Shown: one piece after another, positions 1-6,834 of the stretch | How the letters are laid out: the number at the start of each line of letters is the position of its first letter | Numbering within the stretch: the stretch's first letter is position 1 | Assembly: GCA_002309235.1 (NCBI GenBank) | Contig: DBXA01000114.1 | Coordinates: 14,690-30,996, forward strand | Length of the DNA: 16,307 nt | Origin: Christensenella sp. UBA1224 | GTDB taxonomy: Bacteria; Bacillota; Clostridia; Christensenellales; Aristaeellaceae | Direction of reading: 5' to 3' | Translations under genes and position numbers: made by a program | Notes under the pieces: generated by a model | The model's input: only the letters and a program-made list of their open reading frames with translations | What the model was told of the DNA's origin: nothing | The model's database searches: none

Positions 1-666
1 ATCCCGCGCATCACCATCATCGTACCGGATCTCTCTGCCGCTGTGAAAGGCTTCGAGCTCATGGACGGCGACGGCGGGTTAAAGGGACAGATCCAGTGGC
101 TGTATGGATTTGATACCGGCCTTGATGACGATGCGAACAGCCGGTTTGCCCATGATCTGGATCTTGAGTTCTGTCAACTCTTTGAGAATTCAGGCTCCTT
201 TGACTTTCGCAGCATCATGGTGGATGCCAGGGCGGACAGTACAGCGGATTTTTACGGTTCCTACGGGGCGCTGTTCTTTATCGGCATTCTGCTCAGCGGC
301 GTATTTCTTTCTGCTGCCGTACTGATCATATACTACAAGCAGATCTCCGAGGGATACGAAGATGCCCGGCGATTTGATATCATGCAAAAGGTGGGAATGA
401 CCAAACGCGAGATACGCGCCAGCATCTCCTCCCAGCTGCGGCTGGTATTTGTCCTGCCTCTGGCTGCAGCGGGCGTACACCTTACTTTTGCCTTTCCGAT
501 GATCCGAAGGCTCCTCACCCTGTTCAGCCTGTACAACACCGGTTTGTTCGTTCGTACCACACTGGTAAGCTTTGCCGTATTTGCGGCATTTTACTGGCTT
601 GTGTACCGCATGACCTCCGGAGTATATTACCGTATCGTCAGCGGGAGGGAGGATGCCGCTGCCTGA
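1..666 (+). CDS. FtsX-domain ABC transporter permease, BceB family, C-terminal part (5' end outside window)
   Basis: The frame is open from base 1, so the start lies upstream. About 221 residues are visible of a family that is usually about 600-700 residues long. The visible part holds the end of the extracytoplasmic domain, then the last three membrane segments: FIGILLSGVFLSAAVLIIYY, a segment after the SSQLRLVF stretch, and a final one near the end (TTLVSFAVFAAFYWLVYR). The cytoplasmic stretch YYKQISEGYEDARRFDIMQK followed by VGMTKREIR is very characteristic of BceB/VraG/YxdM permeases. Known role of the family: with a BceA-type ATPase and usually a BceRS two-component system, it senses and confers resistance to cell-wall-targeting peptide antibiotics. 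The partner genes would be expected upstream, outside the window. No clear terminator follows; the next promoter begins 36 bases after the stop. Confidence 0.9.
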   Translation: MPRITIIVPDLSAAVKGFELMDGDGGLKGQIQWLYGFDTGLDDDANSRFAHDLDLEFCQLFENSGSFDFRSIMVDARADSTADFYGSYGALFFIGILLSGVFLSAAVLIIYYKQISEGYEDARRFDIMQKVGMTKREIRASISSQLRLVFVLPLAAAGVHLTFAFPMIRRLLTLFSLYNTGLFVRTTLVSFAVFAAFYWLVYRMTSGVYYRIVSGREDAAA

Positions 667-701
667 CAGTAAACGGAAAGTAAAACAAAACCTGTCCGGT
701 A

Positions 702-730
702 TTGTCGAAAGGATGCGTATCGTGTACAAT
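702..730 (+). promoter_or_regulatory. Sigma-A type promoter for the secreted hydrolase gene
   Basis: The -35 is TTGTCG (702-707) and the -10 is TACAAT (725-730), separated by exactly 17 bases. This is 4 of 6 and 5 of 6 matches to consensus. Transcription would start near 737, about 35 bases before the ATG at 772. It lies in the 105-base gap after the permease gene, so the hydrolase gene probably has its own transcript. Confidence 0.6.
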
Positions 731-771
731 TGTCAAGAGAATGGTATTATTGGCATTGGGAGGATATACGG

Positions 772-3327
772 ATGAAGAAAACGATCGCGATCGCGCTTTG
801 CGCTGTGATGCTGGTAACCGTCTGCGCGCTATGGCAAGGAATGACTGCGCAGGCCGAGGGGAAGGAGATCCTCTTCGGGACGTATGACTATGCTTCCGCG
901 GTTTTGGGCGGCAGGGTAGGTGACAGCTATTACTATTCTGACGAGTGGTTCCTTGAAAGCCCGGAAGAACGCAATGACGCGCTGGCACTGGTCTCCGCCC
1001 AGCTTGCCGCCGCTTCGGACGGTGCGCAAACCGCAGAGCTGCTCCGGAAATTGGGCTTTTCGGATGTGGTGCAAGCGCGGTTTGACAGTGAAGACGCGCG
1101 GGACTGTGCCTACGTGACAGGCGTAAAGACGGTTAAAGGGCATGACGGGAACAGGACGGTACGGGCAGTCGTATTCCAGGGCCACAGTTACGGGGCAAAA
1201 GGATGGCTCCAGAATGTGACGGTCAATCCGGAGGATGGTGTTTCGGAAGAGCATGCGGCGTACGCCGAGGCAGCCCGGATCTTCCTGGAGGATTATGACG
1301 CCATGCCCAGGGAAGAGAATGGGATAGTATGGTTATGCGGTCTGAGCCGGGGCGGCGCTGTCGCGAATGTCGTTTCCGCGTATCTGCTTGAGCGGGAGGA
1401 CGCACCGGAGCTCGTCTGCTTTACCTTTGAGGCGCCGGCGACGACCCAGCGGGATGATGCGCAGGGCGGAAAGTACTTGTGTATCTACAATTACCTGAGC
1501 GATGACGACCCGGTGACCATGATGCCGATGTGGGGGATGAAACGGTTCGGAACGGAGATACGGATCAATACCGAAACGCCGGAAGAACTGAGATCGGTAC
1601 TGGAAAAAATAAACCCGGAAGCAGCGCTTTATACGGAGGAAGCGTATGCCAACGCGCCGGAGGGTGGTATCGGGCCTATCCTTACGGGGATCATCGGACA
1701 GCTGACGCTCACCATACCGGAAAGGGAAGAGTATTCTGCCGTTCATACGGTTTCTCTCGGCGAGGGGGAAACGTTTACATATACTTTCCAGGACGGTCTG
1801 AAGGCGATCTGCCGCATGATGCTCGAGGGGAACGGCGGAGGGCTCGGGAGCCTTTCTGACCTGTACGGATGCCTTCCGGATATCGTCTGGTCGTACCTGG
1901 CGGAAGCATGGGCAGAGGAAAACGATGCCCCGGATAGTGCCAAGCTGCTCATGAAGGCGGCAAAGACGCGCTGGGTCGCCGCGGGGCTTGGTCTGGAGCT
2001 TTTGCCGGAGGAGATCGCGGAAAACCTGCGCAAAGAGGATCTTTACGCGATATTCAGGCTGCTGTCTCCGATGCTGGTGAACAGAAGCATGATGACAGAG
2101 GGATGGGAGCTTCCTGAAAGAGAAGGGATCGATGGGACCGGGTTCATGGATCTTTCGGAATTGATACGGGTGTGGGCGAGCAGCTCCAGACTGATACTGT
2201 CTCACCAGCCGGATGTGATATTGGCACGGATGAAGCTGCTGGCTCCGGCTCCCGCATTTAAGGAGTATTCGCTGAAGATAACGGATCCGGCTGCGGGGGA
2301 CAGCGTGCTTGCGGCGCCGGATGAGATACTTGCGCAGTCCGGGAGTGAAGACTGGCTGCGGATCTCCAAGGCGGAATGGCTTTCCGGAGGAGACGAACAG
2401 CTTATCGACGACAGCATCCACTATCTGCATGCTGCTGCGGCTTCCGTAGGACACCTGGTACCGGATGATTTCCGCTTTACGATCAACGGGGCAGAACCCG
2501 ATGTGCAGGAGATAAGGCATGAGAACGGGACCTGCGTGATAGACGGCGTATGGTCTTTCCGGATAGGGGAACCGGCAAAGGCAGCTGTCCGCTTTGATAC
2601 GGCGGGGCACGGGGAGACTCCGGAGGCATATGCAGTCGAGGCCGGGACGATGCTGCGCTATGCGCAGTATCAGCCGGTGGATCCCGGTACGGTTTCCGAC
2701 GGCGAGGGGACATGGGATTTTGACGGCTGGACGGACGATGAGGGGAACGACTGGAAAGACCTGATTGTCCGGGAGGATGTGACGCTCCGCGCGGGCTGGA
2801 AACAGGTGATCGATGATATCGACCTGACGTTCGCGATACCTCACAGGGGAGACAGGATGGAGGATGCGCTGCTGGGCGTCGCGCTGCCGGAGGGCTTGCC
2901 GTTGGAATTCAACGGTATATCCATCATGGATGAAGAGACATGGGAACCGATGGAAGTGATCGGAGATGAGGATGAGTATCTCCTGATGGTATTTATAAAG
3001 CTCGAAAAAGGGTATCGATTCCTTTCGGCGATCACGGAGGATGGCGACAGCATATACACAGGAAGCGTTACGATCAACGGGGTGCCGCTGGACAGCGTGT
3101 CGCTTTCCTGCGAAATAGACGGCGATGAGATCACATGGTCGCTTATGTGCGAGTACAGCTTCCGGCCGGAGGAAGCCGAGAGGGAAGGATACGTGTTCAA
3201 CCCGCACCTGCACGTACCGATACTGGACGGGGATGTCCCGCAGGAATACTGGGATTCATTCTACAACCTGTGTGACGCGCTGCTCGGGGGAGACGACTTT
3301 TGCCTGCGCGAGCCTGGAGGCTTATAA
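772..3327 (+). CDS. Secreted class-3-lipase-like alpha/beta hydrolase with InlB-type B-repeat and Ig-like module (N-terminal part of a frame-broken larger protein)
   Basis: 851 residues. The ATG at 772 is preferred over the in-frame TTG at 730 because it has GGGAGG 8 bases upstream and begins a signal peptide (MKKTIAIAL..., likely cut after AQA). Residues about 130-330 resemble class 3 lipases/Mbeg1-like hydrolases: nucleophile elbow G-L-S-R-G with Ser192, followed by FEAPATT and a DDDPV stretch (Asp244-246) that could supply the acid. The His is uncertain; His325 is a candidate. Residues about 604-678 match a Listeria/Bacteroides B-repeat (VRFDTAGHG... FDGW... DVTLRAGW). Residues about 680-797 resemble a surface Ig-like module (GYRF...VTINGV). 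The frame stops after the nonsense-looking tail CLREPGGL; sensible protein resumes in the +1 frame, so the true product probably continues into the transglutaminase region. No LPXTG anchor is seen. The substrate is unknown. Confidence 0.8.
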   Translation: MKKTIAIALCAVMLVTVCALWQGMTAQAEGKEILFGTYDYASAVLGGRVGDSYYYSDEWFLESPEERNDALALVSAQLAAASDGAQTAELLRKLGFSDVVQARFDSEDARDCAYVTGVKTVKGHDGNRTVRAVVFQGHSYGAKGWLQNVTVNPEDGVSEEHAAYAEAARIFLEDYDAMPREENGIVWLCGLSRGGAVANVVSAYLLEREDAPELVCFTFEAPATTQRDDAQGGKYLCIYNYLSDDDPVTMMPMWGMKRFGTEIRINTETPEELRSVLEKINPEAALYTEEAYANAPEGGIGPILTGIIGQLTLTIPEREEYSAVHTVSLGEGETFTYTFQDGLKAICRMMLEGNGGGLGSLSDLYGCLPDIVWSYLAEAWAEENDAPDSAKLLMKAAKTRWVAAGLGLELLPEEIAENLRKEDLYAIFRLLSPMLVNRSMMTEGWELPEREGIDGTGFMDLSELIRVWASSSRLILSHQPDVILARMKLLAPAPAFKEYSLKITDPAAGDSVLAAPDEILAQSGSEDWLRISKAEWLSGGDEQLIDDSIHYLHAAAASVGHLVPDDFRFTINGAEPDVQEIRHENGTCVIDGVWSFRIGEPAKAAVRFDTAGHGETPEAYAVEAGTMLRYAQYQPVDPGTVSDGEGTWDFDGWTDDEGNDWKDLIVREDVTLRAGWKQVIDDIDLTFAIPHRGDRMEDALLGVALPEGLPLEFNGISIMDEETWEPMEVIGDEDEYLLMVFIKLEKGYRFLSAITEDGDSIYTGSVTINGVPLDSVSLSCEIDGDEITWSLMCEYSFRPEEAEREGYVFNPHLHVPILDGDVPQEYWDSFYNLCDALLGGDDFCLREPGGL

Positions 3328-4084
3328 GTGGGCGACAGATCCGGTGACACTGACAGAGCTTTTCCCTCCTGCCTGCACCAAGATCGAAGGCGAGAGCAGG
3401 GATGGATCCGTTCCTTTTGAAAACGGCATCGGAAAGATCTTCTATCAGATGCCGGCAGAGGAATATGCGGAACGCCAGGCACAGTTCGAGGCGCTTGTCG
3501 TCGATGTGCTCAATACATGCCTTGAACCGGATGACGACGCGTTTGAAAAATGCCTGAAGCTGTTCGACTATATGTCGGTCAATTATTCATACCAGTACGA
3601 TTTTCAGGCACAGATGTCTGACGGGGCAAACTATCTTGCATACACGACGGGCAAGGGGCAGTGCATAGAGCTGGCCAGCGTATATGCGTATTATCTGCTG
3701 CAGGCGGGCGTGGAGGCTTTGCAGGTCGGGTGCAATAATCCCGAGATGGCCCACGCCTGGACTTATACCGTGATCGACGGAAGGGGATATCATACGGATC
3801 CGACCTGGTCGCTGAGGGACCCTGAGGCAGGAGAAGAGCTCGGGCTTTACTATTTCCTGATGACTGATGAGCGCAGGAAGGATTCCGGATGCGCGTTGGA
3901 CGATCTGACGGTGCCGCTCCTGCCGAGGTATTGGGCAAATTTCTCGGCTGCAGAGTTTACAGCTTCCGATGACAGGTATTGCTTCCCAGAGGGCTCCTTC
4001 CTCATGTCGATCGACGAGGACGGAAAAACCGTACATTACAGTTGTTGTGGCGAGGAATATGATCTTTGCTATGCCCAGGAGTGA
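3302..4084 (+). CDS. Transglutaminase-like domain, C-terminal part of the frame-broken secreted protein
   Basis: About 260 residues of sensible protein in the frame +1 relative to the upstream gene. The frame stays open back to 3125, but upstream of about 3299 its translation is Arg/Thr/Ser/Cys-rich out-of-frame text overlapping the hydrolase gene. There is no good start here: no signal peptide, and neither the GTG at 3341 nor the ATG at 3449 has a convincing ribosome binding site. The core is a transglutaminase/protease-like fold with a complete candidate triad: Cys in G-K-G-Q-C (codon 3662-3664), His in M-A-H-A-W (3752-3754) and Asp in H-T-D-P-T-W (3797-3799). If the frames are joined, these are C964, H994 and D1009 of a 1,103-residue protein. 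Known family roles are protein cross-linking, deamidation or peptide cleavage; which applies here is unknown. The GNAT gene starts 12 bases after the stop. Confidence 0.75.
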   Translation, partial: ACASLEAYKWATDPVTLTELFPPACTKIEGESRDGSVPFENGIGKIFYQMPAEEYAERQAQFEALVVDVLNTCLEPDDDAFEKCLKLFDYMSVNYSYQYDFQAQMSDGANYLAYTTGKGQCIELASVYAYYLLQAGVEALQVGCNNPEMAHAWTYTVIDGRGYHTDPTWSLRDPEAGEELGLYYFLMTDERRKDSGCALDDLTVPLLPRYWANFSAAEFTASDDRYCFPEGSFLMSIDEDGKTVHYSCCGEEYDLCYAQE

Positions 4085-4096
4085 GGTTTTGCCGTT

Positions 4097-4539
4097 ATGA
4101 CGGCATACAAGGTCGACAGAGGCACGGAGCTTGCCGATAACCTGCTGTCTTTTGTCGAAGGCTGTTCCTGGGTCGAGACAAAGGAGCATATTGCCGGGAT
4201 GATCCGGAACTGGGAGTTTACGGATTGGGAGACGATGTCAGCGGCGGTCAAAGACGGGAAGATCATAGGGATGGCATCGGTGATGAAGACGGATTATTAC
4301 CCGCTGCCCGAAATATATCCGCGGGTTTCCTGCGTTTTGTATCCGAAGAGTACAGGGGACAGAGGGTCAGCGGAGGATTGATCGCCTGCGCGAACCGGTA
4401 TCTAAGACAGAACGGGTTTGACAGGAGCTATATCCCGACGGAATACACCGGGCTGTATGAGCATTACGGTTACCGGTATGAGAGGAATATAACGAATTAC
4501 GGCGGCGGGACCGATCGGCTGTACGTGAAGGAGCTCTGA
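4097..4539 (+). pseudogene. GNAT family N-acetyltransferase, broken by a one-base frameshift
   Basis: The first frame (4097-4381) gives MTAYKVDRGTELADN to YPRVSCVL and then nonsense. The correct continuation (FVSEEYRGQR, CANRYLRQNGF, YIPTEYTGLYEHYGYRY, NYGGGTDRLYVKEL) lies in the frame of codons starting at 4225 and ends at 4539. Adding one T to the TTTT run at 4335-4338 restores one 147-residue protein, a normal length for a single GNAT domain. The tail GLYEHYGYRY is typical of GNAT enzymes, which transfer an acetyl group from acetyl-CoA to an amine; the substrate is unknown. ATG 4097 has GGAGTGAGG 10 bases upstream, overlapping the stop of the transglutaminase frame, so it is probably translated from the same mRNA. 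It may be intact if the missing T is an assembly error. Confidence 0.75.
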
Positions 4540-4581
4540 CCGGCGGTCATATTGGATCGCGATAGATCTGAGCTGCTCGAG

Positions 4582-4614
4582 AACATATGATTGACAAACA
4601 TATGAAAATATGTT
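4582..4614. promoter_or_regulatory. Operator-like repeats inside the importer promoter
   Basis: AACATAT-GAAA-ATATGTT (4597-4614) is a perfect 7+7 inverted repeat that fills the spacer between the -35 and -10 and overlaps the first base of the -10. A further copy of AACATATGA at 4582-4590 directly repeats 4597-4605 with a 15-base period. A repressor bound here would block RNA polymerase. The regulator is not encoded in the window. Confidence 0.55.
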
Positions 4615-4619
4615 AAATT
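4591..4619 (+). promoter_or_regulatory. Sigma-A promoter of the Opp/Dpp-type importer operon
   Basis: Perfect -35 TTGACA (4591-4596), a 17-base spacer, and -10 TAAATT (4614-4619; 4 of 6) preceded by TG at 4611-4612, which forms an extended -10. The start would be near 4626, giving a leader of about 118 bases before the binding-protein ATG at 4744. Confidence 0.7.
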
Positions 4620-4654
4620 CTATGTAGAGCATTCTTTCAGGCAAAGCGACAGAC

Positions 4655-4721
4655 ATTTCCTTTGGGAATCTTACGGATGAAAATCCGTTGGAGATAAACC
4701 GGCGGGCAAAGGATCTGCCGG
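4655..4721 (+). other. Structured 5' leader: three consecutive hairpins
   Basis: Three stems follow one another in the leader: 4655-4660 with 4664-4669 (6 pairs, one G-U, loop TTT); 4673-4678 with 4683-4688 (ACGGAT/ATCCGT, GAAA loop); and 4699-4706 with 4714-4721 (8 pairs including two G-U, 7-base loop). The last ends 6 bases before AAAGGAGG (4728-4735). It could protect the mRNA or control translation. I recognise no known riboswitch in it. Confidence 0.4.
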
Positions 4722-4743
4722 AATATTAAAGGAGGTCCCTGAT

Positions 4744-6663
4744 ATGAGGAAGACCCTTTCCCTGTGCCTTGCGCTGGCGATGGTGCTGACGATGTTCGTA
4801 GGCGTTACCGCTCTTGCGGAAGGCGAAATGACTGCTGTCGGCACACCCCGCAGCGAGACGCTCGTTATGGAGTGCCAGTCCCCGACCGATAACCCCGGTC
4901 AGTTCAACCCCTACATGATCGGCTCCTCGATGGGCTTTGGTGTCCATCAGCTGATGATGTCCCATCTGTGGGAAATGGATACTGCTGCCGGTGAGCAGTT
5001 TGGCGAAATTGCCGACGGTATGCCGGAGCCCAATGAAGATTTCACCAAGTTCACCGTGAAGCTCCGCCAGGGCATCAAGTGGTCCGATGGCGAAGATCTC
5101 ACCGCCGATGACGTGGTGTATACCTTCAACATGATCAAGACTACCGAAAAGGGCATCTCCATGACCGCCTATCTGAACACTATCCTCGATAGCGTTGAGA
5201 AGATAGACGATTATACTGTCCAGTTCAACATGGTCAGTTCCTTCCCGCGCCTGACCCAGGTCTTCGGCGTGACCATCTGGGGCAACAGCTATCGCATCGT
5301 ACCGGAGCACATCTACTCCAAGCTGGAGGATGTGACTCAGTTCAAGGATCCCAATCCCGTTGTGGCTGGTCCCTACACCGTAAAGGATTTCGATCCCAAC
5401 GGCTATTGGGTATTATATGAGCTGCGTGAAGACTGGATGCAGTCCACGCTGGGTGTCGCCGGTGCAGCCTATTACGGCTATACCGAGGCTGACACTCCCG
5501 CCAAGTACGTGTGGGTACGCGCCCTGGGCGATGATACTACCCGTCAGATGGCTATGATCAACAACGAAGTTGACCTGCTGTGCGAAGTCACTCCCGAGAT
5601 GCTCGATTACATGAGGAGCCAGAATGACAAGATCGCCTGCTGGTACAACGAATTCCCCTATGCTACTTCTGATGACCCGTGCTCCAAGGGCCTGGTCTTC
5701 TCCTGCGGCCAGGGTGAGCCCTGGAACAACAAGTACTTCCACTGGGGCATAGCCCTCGCCATGGACTTCGATGAGATCTCCCTGGGCATCTTCGACGGCG
5801 CAGGACGCGCTGCCGCGTTCCCGATCATCACCGCTACCTCCTCCGGCCAGGAGCTGTACTACAAGCCCCTGCTGGATTGGCTCGAGAACGAGTTCACCAT
5901 CGAGCTCTCCGACGGCACTGTACTGACCGGCGCTGACGTTTGGGATCCCGAATATGCTTTCCGCATGGCCGAATTCAAGGAGATCGAGGGCGACGAGGAT
6001 TACCTGATCGACATGTTCGGCGTAGGCTGCTGGAAGTACAATCCGGAAGCCGCCGAGAAGCTCTTCATTGAGGCTGGCCTCGAGAAGAAGGATGACGGCT
6101 GGTACTACAACGGCGAAAAGTTCACCATCGAGATGTCTTACCTGGCCGATACCGAAGCCCAGGCAGGCCGCGGTGTTCAGGCTGCGTATGACCAGCTGAG
6201 CAAGTTCGGCTTTGATGTGACCATCGTCTCCAAGTCCTCCGCAAGCTGGGATACCGATGGATCTACCGGTAACTTCCAGATCGCGGGCTACTGGCCCTTC
6301 AACTTCATCACCAAGGACATCTATGACAAGATCCAGGGCTTTGATGCGGATTTGATCGTACCGGTAGGCGAGCGTGCCAACGGCCAGTCTTGCCGCTGGG
6401 ACAATGCGGAAGCCACCGAGATCATCCACAAGCTGGCCGGTATCGATCCCAACAGCGAAGAAGCCTATCAGCTGGGCCTTGAGTTCCTGAAAATCGCTAT
6501 CGAAGACCTCCCGATGATCGGCTTCCACTCCGGTGTTAAGTTTGTGCCCACCAACAGCAGCATCTGGGAAGGCTATCCGTCTGCGGACAATGCCTACAAC
6601 GGCCCCTGGTGGTGGTGGAGCTGCTTCAAGTACATTGCCCCGCGCATCACCCTCGTAAAGTAA
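4744..6663 (+). CDS. ABC importer extracytoplasmic solute-binding protein, family 5 (Opp/Dpp type)
   Basis: 639 residues, within the upper range for family 5 binding proteins (about 500-650). It captures the substrate outside the membrane and delivers it to the permeases encoded downstream. The ATG follows a textbook AAAGGAGG 8 bases upstream. The N-terminus (MRKTLSLCLALAMVLTMFVG, then VTALAEGE) is a signal peptide with an Ala-Leu-Ala type I cleavage site and no lipobox cysteine. Family features include the LRQGIKWSDGEDLTADDVVYT-type block (about residues 104-124), the VAGPYTVKDFDPNGYW block, and late FHSGVKFVP. The C-terminus carries four consecutive Trp (residues 622-625). Codons are markedly rich in C at the third position compared with the hydrolase gene, consistent with high expression. 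The substrate cannot be fixed: peptides are the classic ligand, but some family 5 systems carry beta-linked oligosaccharides or nickel. Confidence 0.92.
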   Translation: MRKTLSLCLALAMVLTMFVGVTALAEGEMTAVGTPRSETLVMECQSPTDNPGQFNPYMIGSSMGFGVHQLMMSHLWEMDTAAGEQFGEIADGMPEPNEDFTKFTVKLRQGIKWSDGEDLTADDVVYTFNMIKTTEKGISMTAYLNTILDSVEKIDDYTVQFNMVSSFPRLTQVFGVTIWGNSYRIVPEHIYSKLEDVTQFKDPNPVVAGPYTVKDFDPNGYWVLYELREDWMQSTLGVAGAAYYGYTEADTPAKYVWVRALGDDTTRQMAMINNEVDLLCEVTPEMLDYMRSQNDKIACWYNEFPYATSDDPCSKGLVFSCGQGEPWNNKYFHWGIALAMDFDEISLGIFDGAGRAAAFPIITATSSGQELYYKPLLDWLENEFTIELSDGTVLTGADVWDPEYAFRMAEFKEIEGDEDYLIDMFGVGCWKYNPEAAEKLFIEAGLEKKDDGWYYNGEKFTIEMSYLADTEAQAGRGVQAAYDQLSKFGFDVTIVSKSSASWDTDGSTGNFQIAGYWPFNFITKDIYDKIQGFDADLIVPVGERANGQSCRWDNAEATEIIHKLAGIDPNSEEAYQLGLEFLKIAIEDLPMIGFHSGVKFVPTNSSIWEGYPSADNAYNGPWWWWSCFKYIAPRITLVK

Positions 6664-6697
6664 TGTGCTGACAATAGCCTGAAACGGCAAACAATCC

Positions 6698-6730
6698 CAT
6701 GTGCGCGCCGCTTGACGCGGCGCGCACATG
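6698..6730 (+). terminator. Strong GC hairpin between binding protein and permeases (attenuator / mRNA 3'-end stabiliser)
   Basis: A perfect 14-pair stem, 6698-6711 with 6717-6730, closes on the 5-base loop TTGAC. It is followed only by CGGCATTTTG, so the T tract is short (6736-6739) and it should be a leaky terminator at best. There is no clear promoter before the permease gene. The likely effect is partial termination or protection of the binding-protein mRNA, giving more binding protein than membrane subunits. Confidence 0.65.
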
Positions 6731-6834
6731 CGGCATTTTGGGAATCCTTTCTGGCGCGCCCCCGTTCAGGCGGCGCGGATATCCTACTTATTGACAGGAG
6801 AATCTGTCTACGCAAACATGAAGGGGTGTAGCCA

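Noticed and set aside
730..771. TTG at 730 as the start of the hydrolase gene
   Set aside because: It overlaps the predicted -10 box and places Trp/Tyr/His-rich residues before an otherwise standard signal peptide; ATG 772 has the ribosome binding site.
1333..3213. 626-codon antisense open frame over the hydrolase gene
   Set aside because: Its product is Arg/His/Pro-rich low-quality protein with no domain, and the plus strand carries a clear signal peptide and enzyme motifs. It is a by-product of codon bias.
4537..4549. TGACC-GGC-GGTCA at the GNAT stop codon as a terminator
   Set aside because: Only a five-pair stem with a three-base loop and no T tract.
4620..4743. Known riboswitch class in the importer leader
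   Set aside because: The hairpins are real, but I could not match conserved cores of the SAM, TPP, cobalamin, c-di-GMP or glycine classes, so it is listed only as a structured leader.
5413..6729. 438-codon antisense open frame over the binding-protein gene
   Set aside because: It lies opposite an unmistakable family 5 binding protein, is rich in Val/Gly/Ala from C-ending codons read backwards, and has no recognisable motif.
6791..6819. TTGACA at 6791-6796 as a promoter for the permease genes
   Set aside because: No acceptable -10 occurs 16-18 bases downstream (the sequence there is around CGCAAACATG), so it is more likely chance.
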